Assembly (NCBI RefSeq): GCF_008711465.1
Contig: NZ_VXKQ01000032.1
Coordinates: forward strand, 1 to 61,231
Source: Francisella sp. SYW-9
Lineage (GTDB): Bacteria > Pseudomonadota > Gammaproteobacteria > Francisellales > Francisellaceae
DNA length: 61,231 bases
Direction: 5' to 3'
Shown here in pieces: positions 33,591 to 43,068 of this stretch (position 1 is its first letter; every line of letters starts with the position of its first letter). The notes beneath the pieces were generated by a model, which was not told where the DNA came from, made no database searches, and was given only the letters and a program-made list of their open reading frames with translations. A program made the position numbers and the translations under genes.

Positions 33591-34508
33591 ATGAAAAGAA
33601 AGATAAGTTTAATATTGCTGTGGGGTGTCTTAGCTACGACTCTTGCAGGGTGTTCTTTTAAATGGGAAGTCCCTATTAATAAAAGAGATCCATATGAGAA
33701 ATATAATAGAAAAATATATAATTTTAATAATAAAGTTTATAAAGTTTTAACTCCAGTAGCTAATGCTTATGCTTTTGTTATGCCTAATATTGTTCAAAAT
33801 GGTATATTTAATGTTTTTCAAAATCTTTTTGAACCTAGTAGGGTAGTAAATGATATATTTCAAGACCAGTGGGGATATGCTGGAGATGATAGCCTGAGAT
33901 TCTTATCAAATACTACCCTTGGAATTGTAGGGATTTTTGATGTTGCAAATAGTTGGTTTGATTTACCGATACGTTATCATCAAGATTTTGCAGTTACTTT
34001 GCATAAATGGGATGTATATAAAACCGGTTATGCATCTCCATATATTGTATGGCCAATCTTTGGTCCTGGAACAGTAGAAGGTTTATCTGATGGGGTTGAT
34101 GCTGCATTTAATCCTCTTTCATATTTATTCTTAGCCCCAGGAGTTGGCACACTTACAGCATATGCTGTAAATTATACGGTGTATGGTGTGTACTATACAA
34201 ATCAAGGAGTGTCATATTTACCAGCATATACAAATCTTCAGCAATCTACATTAGATCCATATACAGCATTAAGAAATGCATATTTACAGAATTATGACTA
34301 TAGTATGGCAAAAATATTAAAGCAGAAACTCCCTCAGTCAGAGTCTTCTCAACAAAATGACCAGGCAGTATTAAATATATTGGGAGTTAATAGCAAAAAT
34401 GCTAGTACAGAAGTTGCTTCAAGTGGGGAAAGTTTTATAACAAACTCTCAAAATGTACCTGTACTTAAGAGTAGTTTATCAACTGTAAACGATGCTGCTA
34501 AAGTTTAG
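33591..34508 (+). CDS. mlaA: MlaA (VacJ) outer-membrane lipoprotein
   Basis: A 305-residue lipoprotein with signal and lipobox LAGC (cysteine 21). The MlaA core follows, with DPYEKYNRKIYNFNN, EPSRVVNDIFQ, RFLSNTTLGIVGIFDVA, GPGTVEGLSDGVD and NPLSYL. MlaA takes mislocalised phospholipids from the outer leaflet and passes them to MlaC. The C-terminal 60 residues (from about 245) are a serine/asparagine-rich low-complexity extension. It stands alone, without other mla genes in view. Confidence 0.92.
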   Translation: MKRKISLILLWGVLATTLAGCSFKWEVPINKRDPYEKYNRKIYNFNNKVYKVLTPVANAYAFVMPNIVQNGIFNVFQNLFEPSRVVNDIFQDQWGYAGDDSLRFLSNTTLGIVGIFDVANSWFDLPIRYHQDFAVTLHKWDVYKTGYASPYIVWPIFGPGTVEGLSDGVDAAFNPLSYLFLAPGVGTLTAYAVNYTVYGVYYTNQGVSYLPAYTNLQQSTLDPYTALRNAYLQNYDYSMAKILKQKLPQSESSQQNDQAVLNILGVNSKNASTEVASSGESFITNSQNVPVLKSSLSTVNDAAKV

Positions 34509-34546
34509 GTTTTTAATATTAAAAATATGCGTTTTAGTTATTAGAT

Positions 34547-34861
34547 TTATTCTAAATAAAATACTTCTTCAAGATCTTTCGTAATCGGCTGATTATTTTC
34601 TTGTGTTTCCATTAAAGGATCCATGTATTTCCACCATTTTTGCATTATTTTTGTCTGAGCTATTTTTTGCCAATGAGCTTCATTTTTGACTTCGATATAG
34701 CCAAATAACTGACTAGTTTCGCGACAGAGAAAAATAGAATAATTTTGTCCTCCATGCGCTTTTATAGCATCTTTGAGTTCAGGCCATATCTCATTATGGC
34801 GTTTTATATATTCATCAAATGCTTCAGGGAAAACATTCATTATTATTGCTTTTCTAATCAT
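34547..34861 (-). CDS. rhaM: L-rhamnose mutarotase
   Basis: A 104-residue dimeric alpha-beta barrel enzyme interconverting rhamnose anomers. Family features are EYIKRHNEIWPELKDAI with H22, HGGQNYSIFL, LFGYIEV and KWWKYMDPLMET. It is minus-strand and separated by about 3.6 kb from the other rhamnose genes, but its specificity ties it to them. A 256-base gap without visible genes follows upstream. Confidence 0.9.
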   Translation of the reverse strand: MIRKAIIMNVFPEAFDEYIKRHNEIWPELKDAIKAHGGQNYSIFLCRETSQLFGYIEVKNEAHWQKIAQTKIMQKWWKYMDPLMETQENNQPITKDLEEVFYLE

Positions 34862-35123
34862 TTATAATTATCTAGGATTACTTTTAACTAATAGTAATTT
34901 TTATCATATAAAACTGCTGTAGTGAAATAGTTCTAAACTAAAATGTAGTGTAAACCTTATAATTTTTAGCAATTTAATGAATTGTAAACTTTCTTAAAAG
35001 AAGGTAAATAATCTTATACATGGCCTAGTAGTATAAAAAAATATTAAAAATTGCTAAAGATTTTCTTTATTTATTACTCTATAATAATTAATATTATTTT
35101 AATAAAAAAGTGAATGATTGAAT

Positions 35124-35624
35124 ATGTCTAAATTATTGATTCTTATAGATGTACAGAATGGTTTTGACTGCACTGAAGCAAGAGATTTAATAAAAAAATT
35201 TAATAAATGTTCTTTTTCTTTTGATGATGTATGTTTTGCGATGTTTGAAAATAGAAAAAATTCTTTATTTGAAACACAGTTAAAATGGTTGGATTTTCAA
35301 AATGAGGAAGATAAAAAGCTTATTGATGGTATAGAAGTCCCTGAAAATGCTCATTTTTCTAATCATCATAATTACACTGTTTATAATGATGAACTGAAAA
35401 ATATAATTAAAAAATTAAAACCGACAAAGATTTATTTAGCCGGTTTATTCTCAGATGTGTGTTTGCTTAAAACTTCTATGGATATGTTCGACGATGGAAT
35501 AGTACCATATATTGTAAGGGACTTAAGTGGGTCTCCTCATGGAAATGCTGCTAATGACGTAGCTTTAGCTACTATGGAAGAAGCATTAGGAGAAGGTCAA
35601 GTTATACTAGCTAAAGATATTTGA
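35124..35624 (+). CDS. isochorismatase-like cysteine hydrolase (copy 1)
   Basis: A 166-residue protein of the nicotinamidase/isochorismatase superfamily, starting at the ATG at 35124. The catalytic aspartate is D9 (LILIDVQNGFD) and the catalytic cysteine is C113 (AGLFSDVCLLKTSMD). The position of the usual catalytic lysine, three residues before a Y-S/T-x-F/Y stretch, seems to be H81 (HHNYTVY). The gene is a tandem copy of the next one and sits upstream of pnuC, so a role in nicotinamide salvage or in hydrolysing a related amide is likely but unproven. Confidence 0.78.
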   Translation: MSKLLILIDVQNGFDCTEARDLIKKFNKCSFSFDDVCFAMFENRKNSLFETQLKWLDFQNEEDKKLIDGIEVPENAHFSNHHNYTVYNDELKNIIKKLKPTKIYLAGLFSDVCLLKTSMDMFDDGIVPYIVRDLSGSPHGNAANDVALATMEEALGEGQVILAKDI

Positions 35625-35675
35625 TAGCTTAGTAGATAGCTTTTATTAAACAACTCACAAGTGAATTTAATTGTA

Positions 35676-36179
35676 ATGTCCAAATTATTAATTATTGTAG
35701 ATATGCAAAAAGGATTTGATGATATAAATCCAAACAATATGGTAAAAACTTTTAACAATATTAGCGAAACTTTTGATGACATTTGTTTTGCTATGTTTGA
35801 AAATCAACAAGGATCTCTATTTGAAACTAAATTGAAATGGAGAAACTTTCAGAATGAAGAAGATAGATCTTTAATTAATGGTATTGACGTGCCAGAAAGA
35901 GCAAAGTTTATTTGGCACTCCACATATACTGTTTATACTAAAGAGCTAAAACAATTAATTTTGAAACTGAATAATCCAGATATATATATTGCTGGGTTAT
36001 TTTCTAATGTATGTTTAATTAAGCTAGCAATGGATATGTTTGATGATGGAATAGTACCATACATTATAAAAGACTTGAGTAGATCAAACTCTATAGACGG
36101 TGTGCATAATGTTGCTTTTGCAACTATGAAAATGGCTATAGGTCCAGATAGAATAATAACAACAAAAGAGATTATTTAA
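35676..36179 (+). CDS. isochorismatase-like cysteine hydrolase (copy 2)
   Basis: A 167-residue paralog of the preceding protein, starting at ATG 35676. D9 (LIIVDMQKGFD) and C113 (AGLFSNVCLIKLAMD) are kept, and histidine again takes the lysine position (H81 in WHSTYTVY). The words FAMFEN, SLFETKLKW, FQNEED and MFDDGIVPYI are shared, so the pair arose by duplication. It ends one base before pnuC, suggesting joint expression. Confidence 0.78.
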   Translation: MSKLLIIVDMQKGFDDINPNNMVKTFNNISETFDDICFAMFENQQGSLFETKLKWRNFQNEEDRSLINGIDVPERAKFIWHSTYTVYTKELKQLILKLNNPDIYIAGLFSNVCLIKLAMDMFDDGIVPYIIKDLSRSNSIDGVHNVAFATMKMAIGPDRIITTKEII

Positions 36180-36180
36180 C

Positions 36181-36837
36181 ATGCATTATATTTATCAGTT
36201 ACTTGTTACCTTATTAAAAGATTATCAAACACCTTTAGAAACAGTAGCGGCTATTTGTGGAGTGTTAAGTGTATATTTCTCTTATAAAAGAAATATATTA
36301 GTTTATGTGGCTAGTTTTATTTCTTCCATAATTTATGTTTGTTTGCTATATACTTGGCAATTGTTTGGAGATATGTTGCTCAATCTTTATTATTTAATTA
36401 CTGCTATAATAGGGTTCTATTTATGGATGCGACATCTTGAAGGAGATAGTAAAGTACAAGTATATGTTACTAAAGCAACTAAACATCAGATTAAAATCTC
36501 GATTTATATAGGTGTGGCTACACTTATTGTTACTCCTTTTCTTTATGCTTTACAAAAACAAGTATCGGTACTTAATTTGCCAGCCTACTCTTATGTTGAC
36601 TCATTTGTAACAGCAATCTCTTTTGCTGGGATTTATTTATTAATAAAAAGGGTAATCGAGAATTGGTATTTATGGGCATTAGCAGATATTATTTCAGTGC
36701 CTTTATTCATATACAAAGGATATAATATTACAGCTCTTCAATATGCTATATTTTTGGTATTGGTATATTACGGGTGGAAAGAATGGCTTCGAGACTTCAA
36801 GCAAAACAGTTCTGAAAATGAAGAAGTTACAAGTTAA
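36181..36837 (+). CDS. pnuC: PnuC-family nicotinamide riboside/NMN transporter
   Basis: A 218-residue membrane protein with about seven helices. The N-terminal TPLETVAAICGVLSVYFSYKRNILVY and the late motif ENWYLWALADIISVPLFIYKG are the PnuC signature, close to the substrate-binding W-x-W/N-W-Y-x-W region. PnuC proteins import ribosylated nicotinamide or, in related groups, thiamine or riboflavin by facilitated diffusion. It follows two cysteine hydrolases at a 1-base gap, supporting a salvage unit. Confidence 0.88.
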   Translation: MHYIYQLLVTLLKDYQTPLETVAAICGVLSVYFSYKRNILVYVASFISSIIYVCLLYTWQLFGDMLLNLYYLITAIIGFYLWMRHLEGDSKVQVYVTKATKHQIKISIYIGVATLIVTPFLYALQKQVSVLNLPAYSYVDSFVTAISFAGIYLLIKRVIENWYLWALADIISVPLFIYKGYNITALQYAIFLVLVYYGWKEWLRDFKQNSSENEEVTS

Positions 36838-36988
36838 CTATCTAATGAGTTATTGATAATTTTAGGTTAAAAATATAAGCATAAGTATACTTCTCCAATA
36901 AATTATAAGAGTTTTTTTGCTGATGATTATATTGAGTATTGATATTTTTTATTTTAGTGTATAGCTAATATAATTAGATCAAATTTTT

Positions 36989-37999
36989 ATGATAACTCAA
37001 AATGATATAGCTAATAGACTTAATATATCTAGAGCAACGGTATATAGGGCATTACGAGATGATAGGAATATCAATCCAGAAACTAAACAAAAGGTTTTAA
37101 ATTTAATAAAAGAGCTAGGCTATAATAAAAATATAATAGGAAGCTCTTTGGCTAGAAAAAAAGCCAAGAAAATATATGCTTTTATTATAAAGTCACATAA
37201 TGAAGATTATTGTGCAGATATTAAAAAAGGTTTGATGAATGGTTATGAAGAGCTTAAAATCTATAATATTTCAATTAATATTATTGAAACCAATATAGAT
37301 GAGCCTGAAGAGCAGGTTAATCAACTTAGAAAAGTAATAGAGCGAGCATCACCTGATGGGATTATAATAATACCTCAATTAAAGAAACAAATTGAACAAA
37401 TAATAGAGTCCAATCCAAAAATAAAATTTATAGCATTAGATACTGCGATTAATGAAAATATTGTTAGTATTGGTAGTGATTATATTAAAACAGGTAAAAT
37501 CTCTGCTAATATTCTTGCTCCGTTGCTTAGAAGTAATGAAAAAGTTCTTATTTTAAAAACAAAGAGTGACGAGATATCCTCTAACGACTATTTATTGGGT
37601 TTTTATTTAGAAGCAAAAGCTCAGAATTTAAATATGGTAGGGCCTATTTTTATTGAAAATATTTTAGAAAATATAGATTTAATTATAAGTAAATATCTTA
37701 AGGAAGGTGTTATAGCGATCTATAGTAATCGTTATTTATCAAAAATTATAGAAGCTATAAATAATCGACTACCTGATATTAAATTATTTGCTGTTACAAG
37801 AGGGATGAATACAAATATTTATAACCTTATATCTAAAGGAAAAATACTTGCTACAGTTAGAGAAAACCATACTAGACAAAGTTACTTGGCTATGAGGAAA
37901 ATGTTTTCTTTATTGCATGAGAATATAGGTAACAATAATGGTGATATAATACATCAAATTATTGGGGCTGAGATTATTTTTAAATCAAATTTAGAATAA
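36989..37999 (+). CDS. LacI-family transcriptional regulator
   Basis: A 336-residue repressor with an N-terminal helix-turn-helix (TQNDIANRLNISRATVYRALRDDRNINPETKQKV, residues 3-37) and a periplasmic-binding-protein-like sugar domain. GSSLARKKAK is the hinge. The next gene, 200 bases on, starts the rhamnose operon, so it probably controls rhamnose use with a rhamnose-pathway ligand. Most rhamnose clusters have AraC or DeoR regulators, but LacI types occur with this aldolase-dehydrogenase variant. Confidence 0.85.
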   Translation: MITQNDIANRLNISRATVYRALRDDRNINPETKQKVLNLIKELGYNKNIIGSSLARKKAKKIYAFIIKSHNEDYCADIKKGLMNGYEELKIYNISINIIETNIDEPEEQVNQLRKVIERASPDGIIIIPQLKKQIEQIIESNPKIKFIALDTAINENIVSIGSDYIKTGKISANILAPLLRSNEKVLILKTKSDEISSNDYLLGFYLEAKAQNLNMVGPIFIENILENIDLIISKYLKEGVIAIYSNRYLSKIIEAINNRLPDIKLFAVTRGMNTNIYNLISKGKILATVRENHTRQSYLAMRKMFSLLHENIGNNNGDIIHQIIGAEIIFKSNLE

Positions 38000-38115
38000 T
38001 TTCTTTTGAGGCTTATAAAGACATCTCCATCAATTATCTATTTTCTAAAAATATAATAAAATTATATAAGTGATTTGAATCTAGCTACTTTTTTAAAAAA
38101 ATAATTTTTCTTTAG

Positions 38116-38136
38116 TTCATAAAATATCGCTATGAA
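38116..38136. promoter_or_regulatory. possible operator upstream of the rhamnose operon
   Basis: TTCATA and TATGAA face each other across 9 bases, 66 bases before the rhaD start. It is the clearest dyad in the 38000-38201 gap and could bind the LacI-family protein. The typical central CG of LacI sites is off-centre here, so confidence is low. Confidence 0.25.
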
Positions 38137-38201
38137 AAAGATTGAAGATAGGTGGTTATTTAAAATAATATTTATTTAAGATTAATTTTTTAAATAATTT
38201 T

Positions 38202-40298
38202 ATGGGAAACAACTTAAAAAACTTATGGGATGATAAATTTGCTAATACTTTATCTGAACCAGAATTATTACAATACAGATCAAACTTATTGGGTTCTGAT
38301 TTACGCATTACAAACTATGGTGGCGGGAACACTTCTACAAAGATAGTACAGAAAGATCCTTTGACTCAGAAAAATGAAAGTGTCTTATGGGTAAAAGGCT
38401 CAGGTGGAGATCTTGGATCAATTAAACTTGATGGATTTTCAACTTTATACTTAGATAAATTAGAGCAGTTAAAAAAACTTTATCGAGGTTTAGAGTATGA
38501 AGATGAAATGGTTGGGTATTTATCACATTGTACTTTTAATTTAAATCCTCGCGCAGCTAGTATTGACACTCCATTACATGCGTTTATTCCATATAAACAT
38601 GTAGATCATATGCATCCTGATGCAGTTATTTCTATAGCTTGCACGGTTAATAGTGAAGAACTCACGCAAAAGATATTTGATGGAGAACTTGGCTGGTTAC
38701 CTTGGCAACGTCCTGGGTTTGATTTAGGCCTAAAGCTAGAAGCGTTAGCTAAAGCACAACCACATTTAAAAGGGATTGTGCTTGAAGGGCATGGATTATT
38801 TACTTGGGGAGATACTTCTAAGTCATGCTATTTAAATACTCTTGATATTATACAAAAATCTGCAGATTGGTTAGCTAAGAATAATACTAAACCAGCCTTT
38901 GGTGGAGCTAAATATAATAAAAATCTTTCGATATCAGAGAGAGAAAGTATTGTTACTACGATTATGCCTTTATTGAGGGGTAAAATTACAGGAAATCAGT
39001 CTAAGATAGGCCACTATAATAGCTCACAAGAAGTATTAGAATTTGTTAATTCTAGAGATTTAGATAAGTTAGCCGCTTTGGGGACATCTTGTCCAGATCA
39101 TTTTCTACGTACTAAGATATGTCCTTTAGTAGTAGATTTTGATCCATCAGATGATTTGGATAAAGCTCTAATAAAAACTACTAAAAAATTAGATGCTCAG
39201 TTGGATGCATATCGTGAGAATTATCAAGCCTACTATAATCGATGCAAACATGAAAACTCTCCAGCAATGAGAGATCCTAATGCGGTAGTTTATTTAATAC
39301 CAGGTGTTGGTATGATCACTTTTGCTAAAGATAAAGCAACGGCACGTATTGCAGGGGAGTTCTATGTAAATGCAATAAATGTTATTAGAGAGGCTAATGG
39401 CGTTAGCGAGTATCAAGGACTAGATGAACAAGAAGCTTTTGATATTGAGTATTGGTTATTAGAAGAAGCAAAGCTAAAGCGTATGCCTCCACCTAAAATG
39501 CTTTCTGGTAAAATTGCATTTATTACTGGTGGCGCGGGAGGTATTGGGCGCGCGACCACTGAGCGACTTTTGAAAGAAGGTGCTTGTGTAGTTTTAGCTG
39601 ATATTGATGAAAATTCACTTAAAAAAGTTCAAGAAAGTCTTTCACTACAGTACGGACATGATCAGGTAAGATCTGTAGTATGTGATGTTACAAAAGAGTC
39701 TGATATTGTCAATGCTAATAAATATGCTGTGAAGGAGTATGGTGGGTTAGATATTCTAGTTTGTAATGCAGGAATTGCTAGCTCATCAGCACTTGAAGAT
39801 ACAACTTTAGATATGTGGAATCACAATATGAATATTCTAAATACAGGATATTTTCTGACGGTGAGAGAAGGTTTCAAAGTGCTTAAAAATCAAGGTGTTG
39901 GAGGTTCAGTTGTATTTATTGCAAGTAAGAATGGTTTAGTAGCATCGCCTAATGCATCTGCTTATTGCACGGCTAAAGCAGCTGAAATACAGCTTTCAAG
40001 AGCTGTTGCATTAGAAGGGGCACCGCTTGGTATACGTTGTAATGTAGTTAATCCAGATGCTGTATTAAGAGGATCAAAAATTTGGAATGGTAAATGGAGA
40101 GAAGAGCGTGCTTCAGCTTATCATTTAAAGGATGAGGAGTTAGAAGAGCATTATAGAAACCGTAGCTTATTAAAGCGTAATGTTTTTCCTGAAGATATTG
40201 CAGAAGCAACTTACTTTTTAGTTTCTGATTTATCAGCTAAGTCAACAGGGAATATCTTAAATGTAGATGCTGGGCATGCACCTTCATTTACAAGATAG
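38202..40298 (+). CDS. rhaD: bifunctional rhamnulose-1-phosphate aldolase / L-lactaldehyde dehydrogenase
   Basis: A 698-residue fusion. Residues about 1-420 are a class II aldolase with zinc-ligand histidines in DTPLHAFIPYKHVDHMHPDA and LEGHGLF. Residues about 435-698 are a short-chain dehydrogenase with FITGGAGGIGRAT, NAGIASS and the catalytic S...Y-x-x-x-K (SAYCTAKAA). The aldolase splits rhamnulose-1-phosphate into DHAP and L-lactaldehyde and the dehydrogenase oxidises the aldehyde to L-lactate. This matches the RhaD/RhaEW type found in rhizobia and Bacillus. It starts the operon. Confidence 0.9.
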   Translation: MGNNLKNLWDDKFANTLSEPELLQYRSNLLGSDLRITNYGGGNTSTKIVQKDPLTQKNESVLWVKGSGGDLGSIKLDGFSTLYLDKLEQLKKLYRGLEYEDEMVGYLSHCTFNLNPRAASIDTPLHAFIPYKHVDHMHPDAVISIACTVNSEELTQKIFDGELGWLPWQRPGFDLGLKLEALAKAQPHLKGIVLEGHGLFTWGDTSKSCYLNTLDIIQKSADWLAKNNTKPAFGGAKYNKNLSISERESIVTTIMPLLRGKITGNQSKIGHYNSSQEVLEFVNSRDLDKLAALGTSCPDHFLRTKICPLVVDFDPSDDLDKALIKTTKKLDAQLDAYRENYQAYYNRCKHENSPAMRDPNAVVYLIPGVGMITFAKDKATARIAGEFYVNAINVIREANGVSEYQGLDEQEAFDIEYWLLEEAKLKRMPPPKMLSGKIAFITGGAGGIGRATTERLLKEGACVVLADIDENSLKKVQESLSLQYGHDQVRSVVCDVTKESDIVNANKYAVKEYGGLDILVCNAGIASSSALEDTTLDMWNHNMNILNTGYFLTVREGFKVLKNQGVGGSVVFIASKNGLVASPNASAYCTAKAAEIQLSRAVALEGAPLGIRCNVVNPDAVLRGSKIWNGKWREERASAYHLKDEELEEHYRNRSLLKRNVFPEDIAEATYFLVSDLSAKSTGNILNVDAGHAPSFTR

Positions 40299-40344
40299 CT
40301 ATCTATTTATTTATTAACTTAATTAATTTTCATAGGTGATTAGT

Positions 40345-41643
40345 ATGAGTAATTTATTTAATCAAAATTTTATCCAAGAGCAGAATAAGCCTTTTCTAGA
40401 AGATTTAGAGCAGAGATTTAATGAGCTAGGAGCACATTTAGTAAAACAAAATATCGATATTAATGCTATTTTAGAAAAAGCTAAGTCGTTTTCTATTGCT
40501 GTTCCAAGTTGGGGGGTTGGTACCGGAGGGACACGTTTTGCTCGTTTCCCAGGAATAGCAGAGCCTCGTAATATCTTTGAGAAACTTGAAGATTGTAGTG
40601 TTATTAACCAGTTAACGCAGTGTACAAGTAAAGTATCTCCACATTTCCCTTGGGATGTTGTTGATGATATGAAAGCTTTAAAAGAATATGCTAATAGTTT
40701 GGGTCTTGGTTTTGATTCAGTAAATTCAAACACCTTTCAAGACTATGCTACAGGAAATAAAGTTTCGTATAAATATGGTAGTTTAACTCATACTAGTAAA
40801 GAAGTAAGAGATGCTGCAGTAGCTTTTAATATAAAATGTATAGAGTATGGTAAAACATTAGGTAGTGATGCTTTAACAGTTTGGGTAGGTGATGGATCTA
40901 ACTTTCCAGGTCAGCAGCATTTTTCGAGGTCTTTATCTCGATATCTAGATAGTGCTAAGCAGATATATCAAGCACTTCCTAAAGATTGGCATATGCTTAT
41001 TGAGCATAAAATGTTTGAACCTTCCTTTTATTCTACAGTAATACAAGACTGGGGAACTAGTATACTTTGTGCTCAGACACTAGGAGACAAGGCAAAATGT
41101 CTGGTTGATTTAGGTCACCATGCACCTAATGTTAATATTGAGATGATTGTATCTCGCTTAGCTCAGTTTAATAAATTAGGAGGATTTCATTTTAATGATA
41201 GTAAATATGGTGATGATGATTTAGATAGTGGTTCATTACACCCGTATCAGCAGTTTTTAATATTTAATGAATTAATAGATTCAGAGTATTTAAATGGTAA
41301 TGCTAATCATCCTAGTTATATGCTTGATCAGTCGCATAATGTAACAGATCCTATTGAGAGTTTGATGATATCTGCTGATAGTGTTCAGAGATCATATTTA
41401 CAGGCTTTATTAATTGATCGTGATGCCTTATACCATTACCAAGAAAATAATGATGCAATGATGGCAAGTCAAACACTTAAGTCAGCTTTTAATATAGATG
41501 TGACACCTATTTTACAAAAATCCAGATTAGAGAAAAATGGTGCTATCAATCTTATACAAGCATATAGAGCTAAAAATTATAAAAGTTCTATAGCATCAAA
41601 ACGTCCACCATTATCTGCTCAAGCAGGTAGTGGAATTGTTTAA
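40345..41643 (+). CDS. rhaI: L-rhamnose isomerase (rhizobial type)
   Basis: A 432-residue xylose-isomerase-like barrel of the RhaI/L-rhamnose catabolism isomerase type. I start at ATG 40345 with AGGTGA six bases upstream, not at GTG 40336. SWGVGTGGTRFARFPG at the N-terminus, WVGDGSNFPGQQ, IEHKMFEPSFYSTVIQDWGTS, VDLGHHAPNVNIE and GFHFNDSKYGDDDLD carry the metal ligands. It converts L-rhamnose to L-rhamnulose. Spacing of 37 bases from rhaD and 21 to the kinase fits one operon. Confidence 0.88.
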   Translation: MSNLFNQNFIQEQNKPFLEDLEQRFNELGAHLVKQNIDINAILEKAKSFSIAVPSWGVGTGGTRFARFPGIAEPRNIFEKLEDCSVINQLTQCTSKVSPHFPWDVVDDMKALKEYANSLGLGFDSVNSNTFQDYATGNKVSYKYGSLTHTSKEVRDAAVAFNIKCIEYGKTLGSDALTVWVGDGSNFPGQQHFSRSLSRYLDSAKQIYQALPKDWHMLIEHKMFEPSFYSTVIQDWGTSILCAQTLGDKAKCLVDLGHHAPNVNIEMIVSRLAQFNKLGGFHFNDSKYGDDDLDSGSLHPYQQFLIFNELIDSEYLNGNANHPSYMLDQSHNVTDPIESLMISADSVQRSYLQALLIDRDALYHYQENNDAMMASQTLKSAFNIDVTPILQKSRLEKNGAINLIQAYRAKNYKSSIASKRPPLSAQAGSGIV

Positions 41644-41664
41644 TCTTTAGGTGGTCTTTAAAGT

Positions 41665-43059
41665 ATGAAATATTATGCTATTTTAGATATTGGTAAAACA
41701 CATGTCAAATTTCAAGTTCTTAATGATTTATATGATACGGTTTTTGATGTAAGTAGAAAAAATAAAATAATACAACAAGAGCTCTATCCTCATACAGATA
41801 TTGAAAGTATATGGTCATGGTTTGTTATTCAGCTAAAGCAAATATCTACTTTATATAAGATTTCAGCAATAAATATCTCGGCACATGGAGCAACAGCGGC
41901 GGTCGTAGATAGAGATAGTGAATATGGTACTTCAGGACTACTATTACCCATAATGGATTATGAGTGGGAAGGAGTATGTGTTTATGATAAAGAGTATAAT
42001 CAAATTAGACCAGCTTTTAATAAAACATATAGTCCTCATTTACCAGCAGGACTAAATTTAGGTAAACAACTATTTTTTTTGCAGAGAAAGTATTCCAAAA
42101 AATTAAATAGTAATACTGCTATTTTATTATATCCGCAATATTGGGCATGGCGTATGACAGGTAAGCTAATATCTGAGATTACATCATTAGGATGTCATAC
42201 TGACTTATGGGATATTCAAGCAAATGATTTTTCAAGTCTTGTAAAAAAAATGGGGTGGGAAGAGTACTTTCCTAAACTACATAAGGCAGATGAACCTTTG
42301 GGCTATATATCTAAAGAATTTTCAAATGAAACAGGAATTAGTCAAGAGTGCTTAGTTTTTTCAGGTCTACATGATAGCAATGCAAGTTATCTAAGATATA
42401 TGGATACATCGGGCAAAGTAAAAGAAACAGTTATTTCTACAGGTACTTGGATAGTTAGTTTTTCACCATTTTCATCAGTTGATCAAATTTGTGAAGAACG
42501 TGATACTTTGGTAAATATTGATATACACGGTAAAGCTATATGTTGTGCTAGATTTATGGGGGGGAGAGAGTTTGAACAAATATGCAAGATTTTATCAGCA
42601 TCTCCTAATGCGGATGTAACTCAAGCAGATATTCAAGCAATTATTAATCAAAATATTATGGCTTTACCAAATTTCAGCAGAGGCAGTGGACCTTTTCCAA
42701 AAAGAGCATCAGAAATTATAGGCTCACCAAAGAATGGTACTGCATTAGCAATTCTATATATTGCAATGATGATTAACTATGAGTTAGAGCTTCTTGAGAA
42801 TAAAAGTGACGTTATTATAGAAGGAGCTTTTGCTAGGAACTCACTACTTTGTAGAATGCTATCACAACTTCAAAAAAATGTTAAAGTTTCTGTTTCTACG
42901 GATGTAACAGGCGCTATATCAGGCGCAGTAAGTCTATGTATTTCTAAAAAGGATCAAAATAGCCGTCATTTAGTTAAAACATATATCAGTGAACCAACTA
43001 GTTTGAATGGGTTATCAGAGTATTATTCAGAATGGAAAATAAAAGCATGTGAGGCATAA
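41665..43059 (+). CDS. FGGY-family carbohydrate kinase, probable L-rhamnulokinase
   Basis: A 464-residue sugar kinase with the ASKHA fold. The phosphate loop is LDIGKTHVKFQV at 7-18, and STGTWIVSFSP (about 255-265) and EGAFARNSLLCRML (about 390) are adenosine-side motifs. A good ribosome site AGGTGG precedes it. Its place between the isomerase and an MFS carrier, with the aldolase upstream, makes rhamnulose the likely substrate. Sequence alone would also allow another ketose. Confidence 0.82.
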   Translation: MKYYAILDIGKTHVKFQVLNDLYDTVFDVSRKNKIIQQELYPHTDIESIWSWFVIQLKQISTLYKISAINISAHGATAAVVDRDSEYGTSGLLLPIMDYEWEGVCVYDKEYNQIRPAFNKTYSPHLPAGLNLGKQLFFLQRKYSKKLNSNTAILLYPQYWAWRMTGKLISEITSLGCHTDLWDIQANDFSSLVKKMGWEEYFPKLHKADEPLGYISKEFSNETGISQECLVFSGLHDSNASYLRYMDTSGKVKETVISTGTWIVSFSPFSSVDQICEERDTLVNIDIHGKAICCARFMGGREFEQICKILSASPNADVTQADIQAIINQNIMALPNFSRGSGPFPKRASEIIGSPKNGTALAILYIAMMINYELELLENKSDVIIEGAFARNSLLCRMLSQLQKNVKVSVSTDVTGAISGAVSLCISKKDQNSRHLVKTYISEPTSLNGLSEYYSEWKIKACEA

Positions 43060-43068
43060 GGGGTTAAA

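Noticed and set aside
36883-36892. AAGTATACTT palindrome before the LacI-family gene
   Set aside because: A 10-base AT-rich palindrome is expected by chance in this DNA and it has no partner upstream of the rhamnose operon.
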